28,423 bases of DNA from JASJBU01 sp039714735 (GCA_039714735.1 JBDLIT010000042.1:1-28423); one strand, 5' to 3'; shown: positions 15,825-24,077, counted from the stretch's first letter. Translations and numbers: made by a program. Notes: generated by a model from the sequence alone, not told the origin.

Positions 15825-16313
15825 TCAGTATTGAAAGTTGTCAGCGATATCGGCTGGCAGGAACTGCTTCAACCAGAGCGCCATCTCCTGAAAATAGGGT
15901 ATCAACTCGGAATTCCGCCACCAGGGATCTCCAGGAAATGGAGTCAATCCCGCCAACAGTATGAGAATTGCCACTACCACCGCACCACGGGCCGCACCAA
16001 AAAAGACGCCGATCAACCTGTCTGTTCCGTTCAGGCCGGTACTGTTCACAAGCATGCCCATGAAGCGATTCAAAATACCCCCCAACAGCAACACGGCAAT
16101 CAGCAGCAGGCCATACGCCACTCCAAGCCGAATCGATGGGACATCAATCCAAGGTTCGAACTGAACCGCCAGGGGTCTAAAGAAAAACCAGGCTACCCAA
16201 AAGGCGGCAATCCAGGTCGCCAGGGAAAAAGCTTCCTGAACGAATCCACGAACTAGACTGATAACGGCAGAGAGCGCAATGATCCCTATGATGAGAATGT
16301 CGACCCAGAGCAT
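15825..16313 (-). CDS. cvpA: CvpA family membrane protein
   Basis: Inner-membrane protein of 162 aa, the same length as E. coli CvpA, with about four transmembrane helices. LVRGFVQEAFSLATWIAAF and GLNGTDRLIGVFFGAARGAV are family-typical. Loss of cvpA is known to alter envelope stress and colicin V production; its molecular activity is not settled. ATG 16311-16313 (MLWVDILIIG) is chosen because a longer in-frame reading would run into tRNA-Ala. It is the upstream gene of the cvpA-purF pair. Confidence 0.93.
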   Translation of the reverse strand: MLWVDILIIGIIALSAVISLVRGFVQEAFSLATWIAAFWVAWFFFRPLAVQFEPWIDVPSIRLGVAYGLLLIAVLLLGGILNRFMGMLVNSTGLNGTDRLIGVFFGAARGAVVVAILILLAGLTPFPGDPWWRNSELIPYFQEMALWLKQFLPADIADNFQY

Positions 16314-16363
16314 TGAACAACCGTAAGGACTGAGTGAGTGAGATAGAATAATCCGGAAACCGG

Positions 16364-16393
16364 AAAACAAAAATGCCCAGTTTTGTTCCGGGC
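16364..16393 (-). terminator. Intrinsic terminator after tRNA-Ala
   Basis: On the minus strand GCCCGG/CTGGGC (6 bp, one G-U) with a 7-nt loop is followed by ATTTTTGTTTT. It lies about 10 nt past the tRNA CCA end and before cvpA. Confidence 0.55.
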
Positions 16394-16403
16394 GAGATGG
16401 ATC

Positions 16404-16479
16404 TGGTGGAGCCAGGCGGGATCGAACCGCCGACCTCAACACTGCCAGTGTTGCGCTCTCCCAGCTGAGCTATGGCCCC
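16404..16479 (-). tRNA. tRNA-Ala (GGC)
   Basis: 76-nt cloverleaf with an encoded CCA end. Acceptor GGGGCCA pairs with TGGCTCC, the D arm contains AGCTCAGCTGGGAGAGC, the anticodon stem CAACA/TGTTG holds the loop CTGGCAG with anticodon GGC, and the T loop is TTCGATC. It is closely similar to the gammaproteobacterial alanine tRNA. Confidence 0.97.
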
Positions 16480-16491
16480 GAAGAAGCGAGC

Positions 16492-16520
16492 ATACTATGG
16501 CATGAATAGGGCTTTGTCTA
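16492..16520 (-). promoter_or_regulatory. Sigma-70-type promoter for tRNA-Ala
   Basis: On the minus strand TAGACA, then 17 nt, then TAGTAT; the -10 box ends 12 nt before the tRNA 5' end. Box matches are 5 of 6 and 4 of 6. Confidence 0.5.
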
Positions 16521-16551
16521 CTGCTTTTTAGCTGTACGAATGTACCTTACA

Positions 16552-16582
16552 ATCAAAACGGCCCCAGAACGCTGGGGCCGTT
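16552..16582 (-). terminator. Intrinsic terminator of the 39-aa membrane protein gene
   Basis: Perfect 11-bp stem AACGGCCCCAG/CTGGGGCCGTT with a tetraloop, 30 nt after the small gene's stop. On the minus strand the stem runs straight into TTTTG, giving a short U-run. Confidence 0.8.
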
Positions 16583-16612
16583 AAAAAGTAGATTCAGGAT
16601 ATTGCAAAAAAC

Positions 16613-16732
16613 TTACTGTAGAAAAGCCACCCAGAAAAGAATGGCGCCAGTTACAGATGTCAGTGCTGTCAGTCCAATTACAATACTGGTAGTGAAAACA
16701 TTACCGATAAAATCAAGTCTTCTCTCACTCAT
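16613..16732 (-). CDS. 39-residue single-pass membrane protein of unknown function
   Basis: Below the length of ordinary gene calls but well supported. ATG 16730-16732 follows AAAGGAG with an 8-nt spacer, an almost ideal Shine-Dalgarno. The reading frame ends in TAA and is followed by a strong intrinsic terminator. The peptide begins with a polar, charged MSERRLDFIGN and then becomes hydrophobic (SIVIGLTALTSV, ILFWVAFLQ), predicting one or two short membrane helices with no signal cleavage site. It is monocistronic, between glnS and tRNA-Ala on the same strand. I do not recognise the family; small subunits of respiratory complexes look superficially similar, but no such operon is here. Confidence 0.72.
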   Translation of the reverse strand: MSERRLDFIGNVFTTSIVIGLTALTSVTGAILFWVAFLQ

Positions 16733-16784
16733 GATAAAAACTCCTTTGGTGTAGATTGCCGAAATCCATTGATCACTGATTTCG

Positions 16785-16813
16785 ATTCAATTAGATAGAA
16801 AAACAATCGTCAA
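16785..16813 (-). promoter_or_regulatory. Possible promoter of the 39-aa protein gene
   Basis: Minus-strand TTGACG (16808-16813), 17-nt spacer, TTGAAT (16785-16790). The -35 box is 5 of 6 and the -10 box 4 of 6; it would give a leader of about 45 nt. Confidence 0.3.
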
Positions 16814-16928
16814 CAAGGAAGCGCACCAGCTCTATTACCTGGATATTTTTATGCTTTCACTTCCTTATAGATTAGTTTTTAGCATAAAACATATCATTTT
16901 CAAGGTTTTTTTATTGACTTTGGGTAAC

Positions 16929-18632
16929 TCACCCCGAACGCGTTTGATGTTCTATCTTTGCCCAGGAGTCCCGCAGGGTAACGATCCGATTAAACACCGG
17001 TCTCTCCGGTGTGGCATCCCGGCTATCCAGACAAAAATAACCTTCCCGTTCAAACTGGAAGTAGGCGCCGGGGGTTGCATCACCCAGCGTCGATTCAAGA
17101 TAGCAGTCGGTCAGGGTGCGCAATGAGTCGGGATTGAGATTGTCAGTGAACCTGCCCCCCTCCTCCACCTGGTCGGGATTAGCGTGGGAAAAGAGCCGAT
17201 CATAGAGTCTGACTTCTCCTTTTATCCCCTGTTCGGCAGCGACCCAGTGAATGACGCCACGCACTTTGCGCCCTTCCGGGTTCTTTCCCAGAGTGTCCGG
17301 ATCATAACTGCAGCGCAGCTCGATGATGTCGCCCTGATTGTTTTTCAGCACCTCTTCACACTTGATCACATAGGCATTACGCAGACGTACTTCGCCCCCG
17401 CTAACCAGACGCTTATACTTTTTGTTGGCGGTTTCGCGGAAGTCGGCCTGATCGATGTATATCTCCCGGCTTAATGGGATCCTGCGGGTGCCCATCGACT
17501 CATCCTTTGGATGGTTCGGCGCCACCAGTTCTTCCATTTGACCTTCGGAATAATTTTCCAGCACGATTTTCAACGGATGCATCACAGCCATGCGTCGCGG
17601 GGCGCTTCTATCCAGATCCTCACGGATACAATTCTCCAACACTCCCATCTCCACCAGATTGTCCGATTTTGTGATACCGATGCGTTGACAGAAATCCCGA
17701 ATCGATCCTGAGGTGAAACCCCTGCGGCGCAGCCCCGCAATGGTGGGCATGCGAGGATCGTCCCAACCCTCCACGAAGCCCTCATCCACCAACTGAGTAA
17801 GCTTGCGCTTGCTCATCACGGTGTACTCGAGGTTGAGTCGGGAGAACTCGATCTGCTGTGGATGGCAGGGAATGGTGATGTTATCCAATACCCAGTCGTA
17901 GAGCGGACGATGATCCTCGAACTCCAGTGTACAGAGGGAGTGGGTAATCCCCTCCAACGCATCGCAGATGGGATGCGTGAAGTCGTACATCGGATAGATG
18001 TCCCACGCGGCCCCTGTCTGGTGATGCACCACCCCGTGCCGGATGCGATAGAGGGCCGGGTCCCGCATATTCATATTTGGCGAGGCCATATCGATCCTCG
18101 CCCGCAGCACTCGCTCACCATCGGCAAACTCACCGGCCTTCATGCGTTGGAACAGATCCAGGTTCTCATCCACAGAGCGGGAACGGTAGGGACTCTCCTT
18201 CCCCGGCTCTTTCAGGGTCCCGCGATAGGCGCGCATCTGCGACCCATCCAGATCACACACGTATGCCTTGCCCGTTCGGATCAGTTCCACCGCAAAATCA
18301 TAGAGTTGCTGAAAGTAGTCCGAGGCGTAAAAGAGCCGGTCCTCCCAATCGTACCCCAGCCAGCGTACATCCGCCTGGATACTCTCTACGAACTCGATAT
18401 TCTCTTTGTGGGGATTGGTGTCGTCAAAGCGTAGATTGCATTTACCGCCAGGGTAGTCTCTGGCGATCCCAAAATTCAGCACGATGGATTTGGCATGACC
18501 GATATGCAGGTAACCATTCGGCTCAGGAGGGAAACGGGTGTGTATCCGCCCCTCATTCCTGCCCTGCGCTAGATCCTGATCGATAATCTGACGAATGAAA
18601 TTGGTCGGCATGGCTTGTTCTGATTGACTCAT
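16929..18632 (-). CDS. glnS: Glutaminyl-tRNA synthetase
   Basis: Class I aminoacyl-tRNA synthetase charging tRNA-Gln, 567 aa (E. coli 554). PPEPNGYLHIGHAKS holds the HIGH signature at residues 43-46, RFDDTNP follows, and VMSKRKL (about residue 275) is the second class I signature. The C-terminal anticodon-binding beta-barrels are present (e.g. VRGVIHWV). ATG 18630-18632 (MSQSEQ) is chosen because a longer frame would overlap gltX, which ends 28 nt upstream. The two synthetases therefore form a tight operon. The presence of GlnRS suggests direct glutaminylation rather than sole reliance on GatCAB. Confidence 0.97.
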   Translation of the reverse strand: MSQSEQAMPTNFIRQIIDQDLAQGRNEGRIHTRFPPEPNGYLHIGHAKSIVLNFGIARDYPGGKCNLRFDDTNPHKENIEFVESIQADVRWLGYDWEDRLFYASDYFQQLYDFAVELIRTGKAYVCDLDGSQMRAYRGTLKEPGKESPYRSRSVDENLDLFQRMKAGEFADGERVLRARIDMASPNMNMRDPALYRIRHGVVHHQTGAAWDIYPMYDFTHPICDALEGITHSLCTLEFEDHRPLYDWVLDNITIPCHPQQIEFSRLNLEYTVMSKRKLTQLVDEGFVEGWDDPRMPTIAGLRRRGFTSGSIRDFCQRIGITKSDNLVEMGVLENCIREDLDRSAPRRMAVMHPLKIVLENYSEGQMEELVAPNHPKDESMGTRRIPLSREIYIDQADFRETANKKYKRLVSGGEVRLRNAYVIKCEEVLKNNQGDIIELRCSYDPDTLGKNPEGRKVRGVIHWVAAEQGIKGEVRLYDRLFSHANPDQVEEGGRFTDNLNPDSLRTLTDCYLESTLGDATPGAYFQFEREGYFCLDSRDATPERPVFNRIVTLRDSWAKIEHQTRSG

Positions 18633-18660
18633 TGTTCTATCTCTACTCTGACGCTTAAAA

Positions 18661-20070
18661 TCAGGCCTGGACGGCGCGCTGACGAATGAATTCCAGGGCC
18701 TTTTCAAGACGTCGCAGGGTTGCCTCTTTGCCCACCAGATAGAGGGTGATATCGATACCAGGCGAAGCGGCCCGCCCGACCACCGCCACCCTCAATGGCT
18801 GTGCCACCTTACCCATCTTCAGCTCCAGCGCCTCGGAAACCTGCTGGACCTGCTCATGCAGAGCCTGCGGGGTCCACTCCTGCAAAGCAGTCAGTGCCTC
18901 CAGCATCTTTTCCAGTGGCTGTTGTGCGGCAGGTCGCAGGTGCTTCTTGGCTGCCGCTGCTTCAAACTCTTCGAAGTCCCGGTAGCAAAAGGTGCTGATT
19001 TCCGCCATCTCCACCAGGGTCTTGGCCCGCTCCTGCTGAGCCTGCGCCACTTCCACAAGATCGGGACCCATGGCCGGATCTATTTCCAGGTTCCCCATAT
19101 GGGGACTCAGCAGGTGGGCAATCCGTTTTGGATCATCCCCCTTAATATAATGTTGATTCAGCCAGAGCAATTTCTCTGTGTTGAAACTGGAGGCAGCTTT
19201 ATTCACTGCGTTGATATCGAATAGTTCGATCATCTCGTCCAGGCTGAAGATCTCCTGATCGCCATGGGACCAGCCAAGGCGGACCAGATAATTGAGCAGG
19301 GCCTCTGGCAGGAAGCCATCTTCCCGATATTGCATCACACTCACCGCACCGTGGCGCTTGGAGAGCCGGGCGCCGTCGTCACCCAGGATCATCGGCACAT
19401 GTCCGTACTTCGGTAACGGTTTATCCAAGGCGCGCAGAATGTTGATCTGTTTCGGAGTGTTGTTGAGATGATCATCACCACGAATGACATGACTGATCTC
19501 CATATCCATGTCATCCACCACGACCGTCAGATTGTATGTTGGGGAGCCATCCGTGCGGCGGATAATCAGATCATCCAGTTCCTCATTATTGAATGCAACT
19601 CGCCCCCGGATCAGGTCATCAACCACTACAGTGCCGCTGTCCGGATTACGGAAGCGAATCACATGAGGTTCATCAGGGTCGATACTTATATCCCTACAGT
19701 GACCGTCATAGCGAGGCTTCTCCCTGCGCTTCATCGCCTCATCCCGAAGATTGTCGAGGCGTTCGCGAGTGCAATTGCATCGATAGGCCAATCCTTTATC
19801 CATCAATTCCCCGATAATCTCATTATATCGTTCAAAGCGGTGAGTTTGATAAAAAGGTCCCTCATCATATTCCAGACCCAACCAGGTCATCCCCTCCAGA
19901 ATGGCATTCACTGACTCGGAAGTGGATCGCTCCAGGTCGGTATCCTCGATACGCAAGACGAATTTTCCACCGTGCTTGCGGGCATAGAGCCAGGAGAAAA
20001 GAGCGGTACGGGCACCACCCACGTGTAAATAACCTGTAGGACTGGGGGCAAAGCGTGTTCTGACAGTCAT
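18661..20070 (-). CDS. gltX: Glutamyl-tRNA synthetase
   Basis: Class I synthetase charging tRNA-Glu, 469 aa (E. coli 471). FAPSPTGYLHVGGARTALF near the N-terminus carries the HIGH-type signature (16-19), IEDTDLERS follows, and ARLSKRHG (about 236-242) is the KMSKS-type loop. ATG 20068-20070 (MTVRTRF) is chosen because it begins at the family N-terminus; upstream in-frame codons would reach toward the tRNA-Val promoter. In the zinc-binding insert, Cys98, Cys100 and Cys125 are present, but the position equivalent to E. coli His127 is Asp127. It is the first gene of the gltX-glnS unit and divergent from tRNA-Val. Confidence 0.97.
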   Translation of the reverse strand: MTVRTRFAPSPTGYLHVGGARTALFSWLYARKHGGKFVLRIEDTDLERSTSESVNAILEGMTWLGLEYDEGPFYQTHRFERYNEIIGELMDKGLAYRCNCTRERLDNLRDEAMKRREKPRYDGHCRDISIDPDEPHVIRFRNPDSGTVVVDDLIRGRVAFNNEELDDLIIRRTDGSPTYNLTVVVDDMDMEISHVIRGDDHLNNTPKQINILRALDKPLPKYGHVPMILGDDGARLSKRHGAVSVMQYREDGFLPEALLNYLVRLGWSHGDQEIFSLDEMIELFDINAVNKAASSFNTEKLLWLNQHYIKGDDPKRIAHLLSPHMGNLEIDPAMGPDLVEVAQAQQERAKTLVEMAEISTFCYRDFEEFEAAAAKKHLRPAAQQPLEKMLEALTALQEWTPQALHEQVQQVSEALELKMGKVAQPLRVAVVGRAASPGIDITLYLVGKEATLRRLEKALEFIRQRAVQA

Positions 20071-20143
20071 CTTTAGTATTTCTTGGCTTAGACTAGGAAA
20101 AGGTGGGATTCTACCAGACCTGATTGTATTCGGCAGAGTCTGT

Positions 20144-20172
20144 TTGACGTGATGTGGCGCCGCCACTAGAAT
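20144..20172 (+). promoter_or_regulatory. Near-consensus sigma-70 promoter for tRNA-Val
   Basis: TTGACG (20144-20149), exactly 17 nt, TAGAAT (20167-20172), each 5 of 6 to consensus. The tRNA begins 19 nt after the -10 box. The spacer contains the palindromic GGCGCC. Confidence 0.75.
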
Positions 20173-20191
20173 AGCTGTCTTCTATGAATCG

Positions 20192-20267
20192 GGGCGTATA
20201 GCTCAGCTGGGAGAGCGCTGCAGTCACATTGCAGAGGTCACAGGTTCGATCCCTGTTACGCCCACCA
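20192..20267 (+). tRNA. tRNA-Val (CAC)
   Basis: 76-nt cloverleaf with an encoded CCA. Acceptor GGGCGTA pairs with TACGCCC, the D arm is GCTC/GAGC, the anticodon stem CTGCA/TGCAG encloses GTCACAT with anticodon CAC (reads GUG), and the T arm is ACAGG/CCTGT around TTCGATC. Position 32 is G, where a pyrimidine is usual. Confidence 0.95.
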
Positions 20268-20323
20268 TATCTTATTGTTTTACAGGGTTTTTTATATTTA
20301 CCGGCATGTAAACACGCATTCGA

Positions 20324-20527
20324 CTAAAGCGGCATTTTAAACTTCAGATCTGCTGCGTCTGAATCTGATATTCCTTTATAGACCGTAACAAGATACAACC
20401 TACCGCCACTCCCCAATAAGAATAAACTCCAGTTGCCACCCTTAGTTCCACCCGCCCGGGAGGATGGATGCAGGGCAACAGAGCACACCAGAATATAACC
20501 CAATGTGTACAGAGATTGTATGCTCAT
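20324..20527 (-). CDS. Hypothetical 67-aa protein, doubtful
   Basis: Short frame whose ATG overlaps the stop of the broken PilZ frame (TGATG). The N-terminus is moderately hydrophobic (SLYTLGYILVCSVAL), followed by a Gly-rich middle and SLFLLGSGGRLYLVTVYKG. I recognise no family. Its only support is position and length, and it could equally be decayed sequence behind a pseudogene. Confidence 0.25.
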   Translation of the reverse strand: MSIQSLYTLGYILVCSVALHPSSRAGGTKGGNWSLFLLGSGGRLYLVTVYKGISDSDAADLKFKMPL

Positions 20528-20763
20528 CAATCACAGAACATGACCCCAATACCATTTGGCATGGTATGTACAATTCTACAATTTAATATTGTTGTTTCTT
20601 CCTGAGTATCAATTGCTTGAACCTGCATGATAGTTCCGATGGAAGGCTATTCTGTACCATCACTGAAGATAAACATACCACCATTCGAAATATCTTTGGC
20701 TTTTAGTATTAACTGGCCAAAGGATGAATGAATGACCTTGAGAGTTACCTTGTTAACCTTATT
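20527..20763 (-). pseudogene. PilZ-domain protein remnant (5'-truncated, in-frame TAG)
   Basis: In the minus frame with codons ending at 20527, the conceptual peptide contains AKDISNGGMFIFSDG, matching the PilZ DxSxxG block, and later IGTIMQVQAID, NCRIVHTMPNGIGVMFCD, the usual strand order to the end of a small PilZ protein. A TAG at 20647-20649 interrupts it after SDGTE. Upstream the frame closes at a TGA (20764-20766) inside the motY 3' end with no start codon, so the N-terminal RxxxR half of the cyclic-di-GMP motif is missing. Both lesions point to a dead gene. It was probably a c-di-GMP-binding protein next to motY. Confidence 0.75.
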
Positions 20764-21623
20764 TCAGCTCGCCTATTTTCAGCCCTTGCACTTTCAGCTC
20801 GACTATTTATTTTAGGTCTTCTCTCCCCATATGCTTGTATTCTTAGTTGACTGGGTTCAACTCCAGCATTTTTCAAATACTCCTCAACGCTATTGGCTCG
20901 TCTTTTAGATAACCTTTCGTTGTAGACCCTGGCGCCTTGGTCATCCGCATGGCCATCAACGCTTACCCGTCTTATCGATTGATCCGCTACCACAAACTCA
21001 GCCAGTTGTTTTAATTTGTCTTGTTCATTCACATTCAATACATGGATATCTAATTCAAAATGAACCTCTAACTCACGATAATCTTTATATCCTTTATCTG
21101 AGATCTGTTTGAGACAACGCTTGAATTCACGGTATGGCTTCAGATAATTTACTGGAGAAAGCCTGACTTGGACCTTTTTCCGGGGGTCATCCCAGTCCAG
21201 AAAATCAAAACTTGGCATCTGTCCTTTTGCCAGTGACGAAATTAACCACGAAGCCTTTTTCCTATTCAGGACAACAGGCATCAATCCCTGTTTGATATTC
21301 ACAGGGCTCGTTAATGGATCCGGTTTTTCGTGTTTCCAAGTTGGCGATATTTCCCTTATCAGTCCTTCACTTGATATTGGTATCTTTTGAAAACTTTTAA
21401 TCTGAAACGTCAATTCCTCACCGGCCAGACGAAGAAAACGGCTTATACCAAATTGAGGTATCTCGTGTTTTAGCTCACATTTCGCCTTCGATCCTTGAAA
21501 CTGCCACTCGGAATAGTGTTCGCCCGCCAAATAGACGTCCGACTCGACGAGCGCTGCAGTTGCGGATCCGATGATGAGATTTATCAAAACCACCCCAACA
21601 AAGGGGAAGCCGTGATTAGTCAT
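20745..21623 (-). CDS. motY: MotY-family flagellar T-ring protein (OmpA-like C-terminus)
   Basis: Periplasmic protein of 292 aa with a signal peptide (about residues 1-22, NLIIGSATAA). The N-terminal domain follows the MotY pattern (HYSEWQFQG, CELKHEIPQFGISRF, KASWLISSLAKGQMPSFDFLDW). The C-terminal OmpA/peptidoglycan-binding domain has VSVDGHADDQGARVYNERLSKRRANSV and YGERRPK, ending NRRAEIRLTR. In Vibrio, MotY forms the T-ring that anchors sodium-driven stators and is about 293 aa, almost the same length. ATG 21621-21623 directly precedes the signal sequence. No stator or other flagellar genes flank it, which is normal for motY. The end overlaps the PilZ remnant. Confidence 0.78.
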   Translation of the reverse strand: MTNHGFPFVGVVLINLIIGSATAALVESDVYLAGEHYSEWQFQGSKAKCELKHEIPQFGISRFLRLAGEELTFQIKSFQKIPISSEGLIREISPTWKHEKPDPLTSPVNIKQGLMPVVLNRKKASWLISSLAKGQMPSFDFLDWDDPRKKVQVRLSPVNYLKPYREFKRCLKQISDKGYKDYRELEVHFELDIHVLNVNEQDKLKQLAEFVVADQSIRRVSVDGHADDQGARVYNERLSKRRANSVEEYLKNAGVEPSQLRIQAYGERRPKINSRAESARAENRRAEIRLTR

Positions 21624-21813
21624 GAGGAATAACCTTTCATGCGCGAAAAGATAGTCTTAATGGCGACCAAAAGACTCTATTCTTTATCAGAACTCACGCT
21701 ACTTTTAGGTTTTTCACAAGAAAGGGAGATGGACTCAGGGTTACCAAGCTGGAATCAACTATTTGAGATCCAGTTGAATTCCATGCTGACGGGTGCGGGA
21801 TATAAGATATTAC

Positions 21814-22374
21814 TTATTGATCTTTTTCTTCGGATTCCTGGGCTTGAAGATAGTCGATAAGGCTGCGGAAACGGTTGTAATTTTGCCAGGTAAAAACCGG
21901 GTCCTCCTCCTTAGGCACTTTCGATTCAAGTTCCTGCCATTTTTCTGGTGTCAGGTGGGCATCCAGTAGAGGAAAAATCTCCTCCTCTTCCAAATTGATG
22001 TGCTGTCTCTGTAACGCCAGGAACTCCCGTCCACGAATATCCACCTCTTCCCTTGTCAGCACTTCTCCCTGGACAATTCCTTCCAGGGTTTCCCGAAAAC
22101 GCCTCGCCATCCCGATAAGTTCACCATGCTCGCGACCTAATCTTAAAAGGAGGCCTTCACCATCTTTAATCTGCGGTAATACTGCCACGTAGATCAGGTC
22201 TTCCGTTGGGTGGTGGACCTGCTCTGCATAGTGCTCTATATAGTCTAAAAGTTCGATCTTAAGGTCGAAATTAGATTCTTCACCAGCAGATAGCAAATCT
22301 AATTCATTACTCAACAAATCAAGTAATCGCAGCAGATTCACATGATCACGTTTTAACTTTTGTAAAATTTTCAT
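21814..22374 (-). CDS. Hemerythrin-like HHE-domain protein
   Basis: Cytoplasmic four-helix protein of 186 aa expected to hold a non-heme di-iron site. Candidate ligands in order are His11 (RDHVNL), His48, His54 and Glu58 (HYAEQVHHPTEDL), His83 (REHGEL), His125 and Glu129 (HINLEEEEIFP). The family binds oxygen, nitric oxide or iron, and some members repair iron-sulfur centres. ATG 22372-22374 is chosen because AGGA precedes it at good spacing, while a longer TTG start would overlap the channel gene. It lies 11 nt after the channel stop on the same strand, so the two are co-transcribed. The C-terminus ends in an acidic tail. Confidence 0.85.
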   Translation of the reverse strand: MKILQKLKRDHVNLLRLLDLLSNELDLLSAGEESNFDLKIELLDYIEHYAEQVHHPTEDLIYVAVLPQIKDGEGLLLRLGREHGELIGMARRFRETLEGIVQGEVLTREEVDIRGREFLALQRQHINLEEEEIFPLLDAHLTPEKWQELESKVPKEEDPVFTWQNYNRFRSLIDYLQAQESEEKDQ

Positions 22375-22385
22375 TAGGTCACTTC

Positions 22386-24077
22386 CTATCTCCTTAGCCA
22401 ACGCCAAAACAAGCCTTGAGGCCGGGATTCGCCGGTAAGTATATAACTTAATGCATGATCATTCTGCAGCGTCCAAAGCATACGATTTTTTGCCGGCCTG
22501 GCCCCGACAAATAGAATATGGTCATTTTTTTCTATGTTAGTGGATAAGTCTGGTAATAAAACCCTCTCATTGTGGCGCAATAACATCAGTGGAATCATTT
22601 TTAAAGTACGATTTCTGTCTCTCGGATCATTCAATAAAGTTTGCAAAGTGACCTGGATACCCTGTGTAAAGGCATTACAGATGGCGAATGACTTTTCGCT
22701 GGTAAAATTGACTTCCCAGATTTCAGGCGCCCTATCCTGCACCAAATCCGTCAAACGACTGATTAATTGACATGCCCATTGATCATCCTGATACAAGACC
22801 AGCTGCGTAAACTCATATAATAGAGGCGTTCCAAGGAGTACTCGAATTCGATTTGCGATGATAGCGCTAGGATGCATGACCATATCTGCTTGCACTGCCA
22901 TGATAATAGGGTCATTGTCCTTTCTGTTTTGGCGCATAATGACAAACAGATCAGAATTTAATTTCTGGGCGGTCATAATGATCGAGAGATTATTAGCATC
23001 ATGATCCGTACCCGCCACAAGCCCTACTGCGCGCTGTATCTCAGCTTCACTCAAGGTATCTTCTTCAGTGCCTCTGCCAATGACACAGCCTGCTTTTGGT
23101 GCACCTGTTTTCTCTGGTTCAGCTTCGATTACTACGACCTCCAGGCCCTCTTTGATGAGTTGCTCATATACGGCTTTGCCAAAGCGCCCATAACCACACA
23201 CAACCCAAAGCCCCTTCTGTGGAGGATTGAGCGGTTGATTCAGAAGCTCTTGTGTACCTTTGGTAAGCCATTCCTGGAGCAGATTCAGGCATGGCGCCTG
23301 CAATGCAGTGGCAAGATGTACAGCGAAGGTATCAAATGGATCAATAATATAATCCGTTCCGAACGAAGCCATATTGGCTTCAATATCATGCGAGTCAGCA
23401 CGGCAAATGACGGTGATTTCAGAATGTAGCAGTTTTGCGGTTATCGCGATCTTCAGATTCGTCTCATTAGAGTTTGTAAGCGCTACCACGCCTGAGCAGA
23501 GGTTGTGTTTCAAACCAGCTTCGAGTAAATGTATTGGCAAACGAGCATCTCCACAGAGTGCCGGTACATATTGTCTTAAGTTTTCAAGTTTTAATAGATT
23601 GATCCTCTCTTCCAATATATCAATCGCGACAGCATGTTGATCACGATCTGTCAGCGCCTGTACCAGTGCACTCCCGGTCTCACCATACCCACATATCAAA
23701 TAGAAGGGATCTCTCATCTGCTTGATTCGCCGCGTAAACCTCCTTTCCGTCAAGGCATTCTGAAAGGTGTGGTCCTGAAACAGCGCTAGCAGGGTACCAA
23801 TCGAATAAAACCAGACGATGACTGTAAAAAATATGGAAAATGCGACCCAGAGTCGCTGCAGATCAGTAAATTCATAAGGTATCTCACCAAAACCGATGGT
23901 GGTGGCCATGTAGCTGACAAAATAGAAGGCATGAAAAAAATCCATCCTCATTGGATTACCATCGGCATCCTGTCCAGGGATAAGCACTAATCCAAGTATT
24001 GCCACAGAATAGGTGATGATCAGGATCAGCAAGGGCGTCCGCATACGCCGAAAAATCAAGAAGATGATATTATCCAT
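22386..24077 (-). CDS. Two-RCK potassium channel-like protein (TrkA-N domains)
   Basis: Membrane protein of 563 aa. TM1 (about 14-34) and TM2 (about 75-98) flank a pore loop with ATTIGFGE (residues 58-65), which fits the TxGYGD-type potassium filter with Phe and Glu in the last positions. Two cytoplasmic Rossmann/TrkA-N modules follow, the first beginning LICGYGETGSALVQ (GYGETG 130-135) and the second VVCGYGRFGKAV (GYGRFG 295-300). Both look able to bind a nucleotide; the C-terminal part resembles TrkA-C. Potassium conductance is inferred from the filter. Each subunit carries both RCKs, so a tetramer would have the eight-RCK gating ring seen in related channels. Co-transcription with a hemerythrin-like protein suggests coupling of ion flow to oxygen or redox state. 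Confidence 0.85.
   Translation of the reverse strand: MDNIIFLIFRRMRTPLLILIITYSVAILGLVLIPGQDADGNPMRMDFFHAFYFVSYMATTIGFGEIPYEFTDLQRLWVAFSIFFTVIVWFYSIGTLLALFQDHTFQNALTERRFTRRIKQMRDPFYLICGYGETGSALVQALTDRDQHAVAIDILEERINLLKLENLRQYVPALCGDARLPIHLLEAGLKHNLCSGVVALTNSNETNLKIAITAKLLHSEITVICRADSHDIEANMASFGTDYIIDPFDTFAVHLATALQAPCLNLLQEWLTKGTQELLNQPLNPPQKGLWVVCGYGRFGKAVYEQLIKEGLEVVVIEAEPEKTGAPKAGCVIGRGTEEDTLSEAEIQRAVGLVAGTDHDANNLSIIMTAQKLNSDLFVIMRQNRKDNDPIIMAVQADMVMHPSAIIANRIRVLLGTPLLYEFTQLVLYQDDQWACQLISRLTDLVQDRAPEIWEVNFTSEKSFAICNAFTQGIQVTLQTLLNDPRDRNRTLKMIPLMLLRHNERVLLPDLSTNIEKNDHILFVGARPAKNRMLWTLQNDHALSYILTGESRPQGLFWRWLRR

Noticed and set aside
17862..18434. 190-codon plus-strand frame
   Set aside because: Lies wholly antisense to glnS, whose motifs are intact; the peptide has no domain character.
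21624..21710. Sigma-28-like promoter for motY
   Set aside because: TAAA and GATAA boxes are present upstream, but 15 nt rather than about 18 nt lie between them, which does not fit the consensus.
21639..21860. 73-codon plus-strand frame between motY and the hemerythrin gene
   Set aside because: Overlaps the end of the hemerythrin gene on the opposite strand, has no recognised content and occupies the likely motY promoter region.
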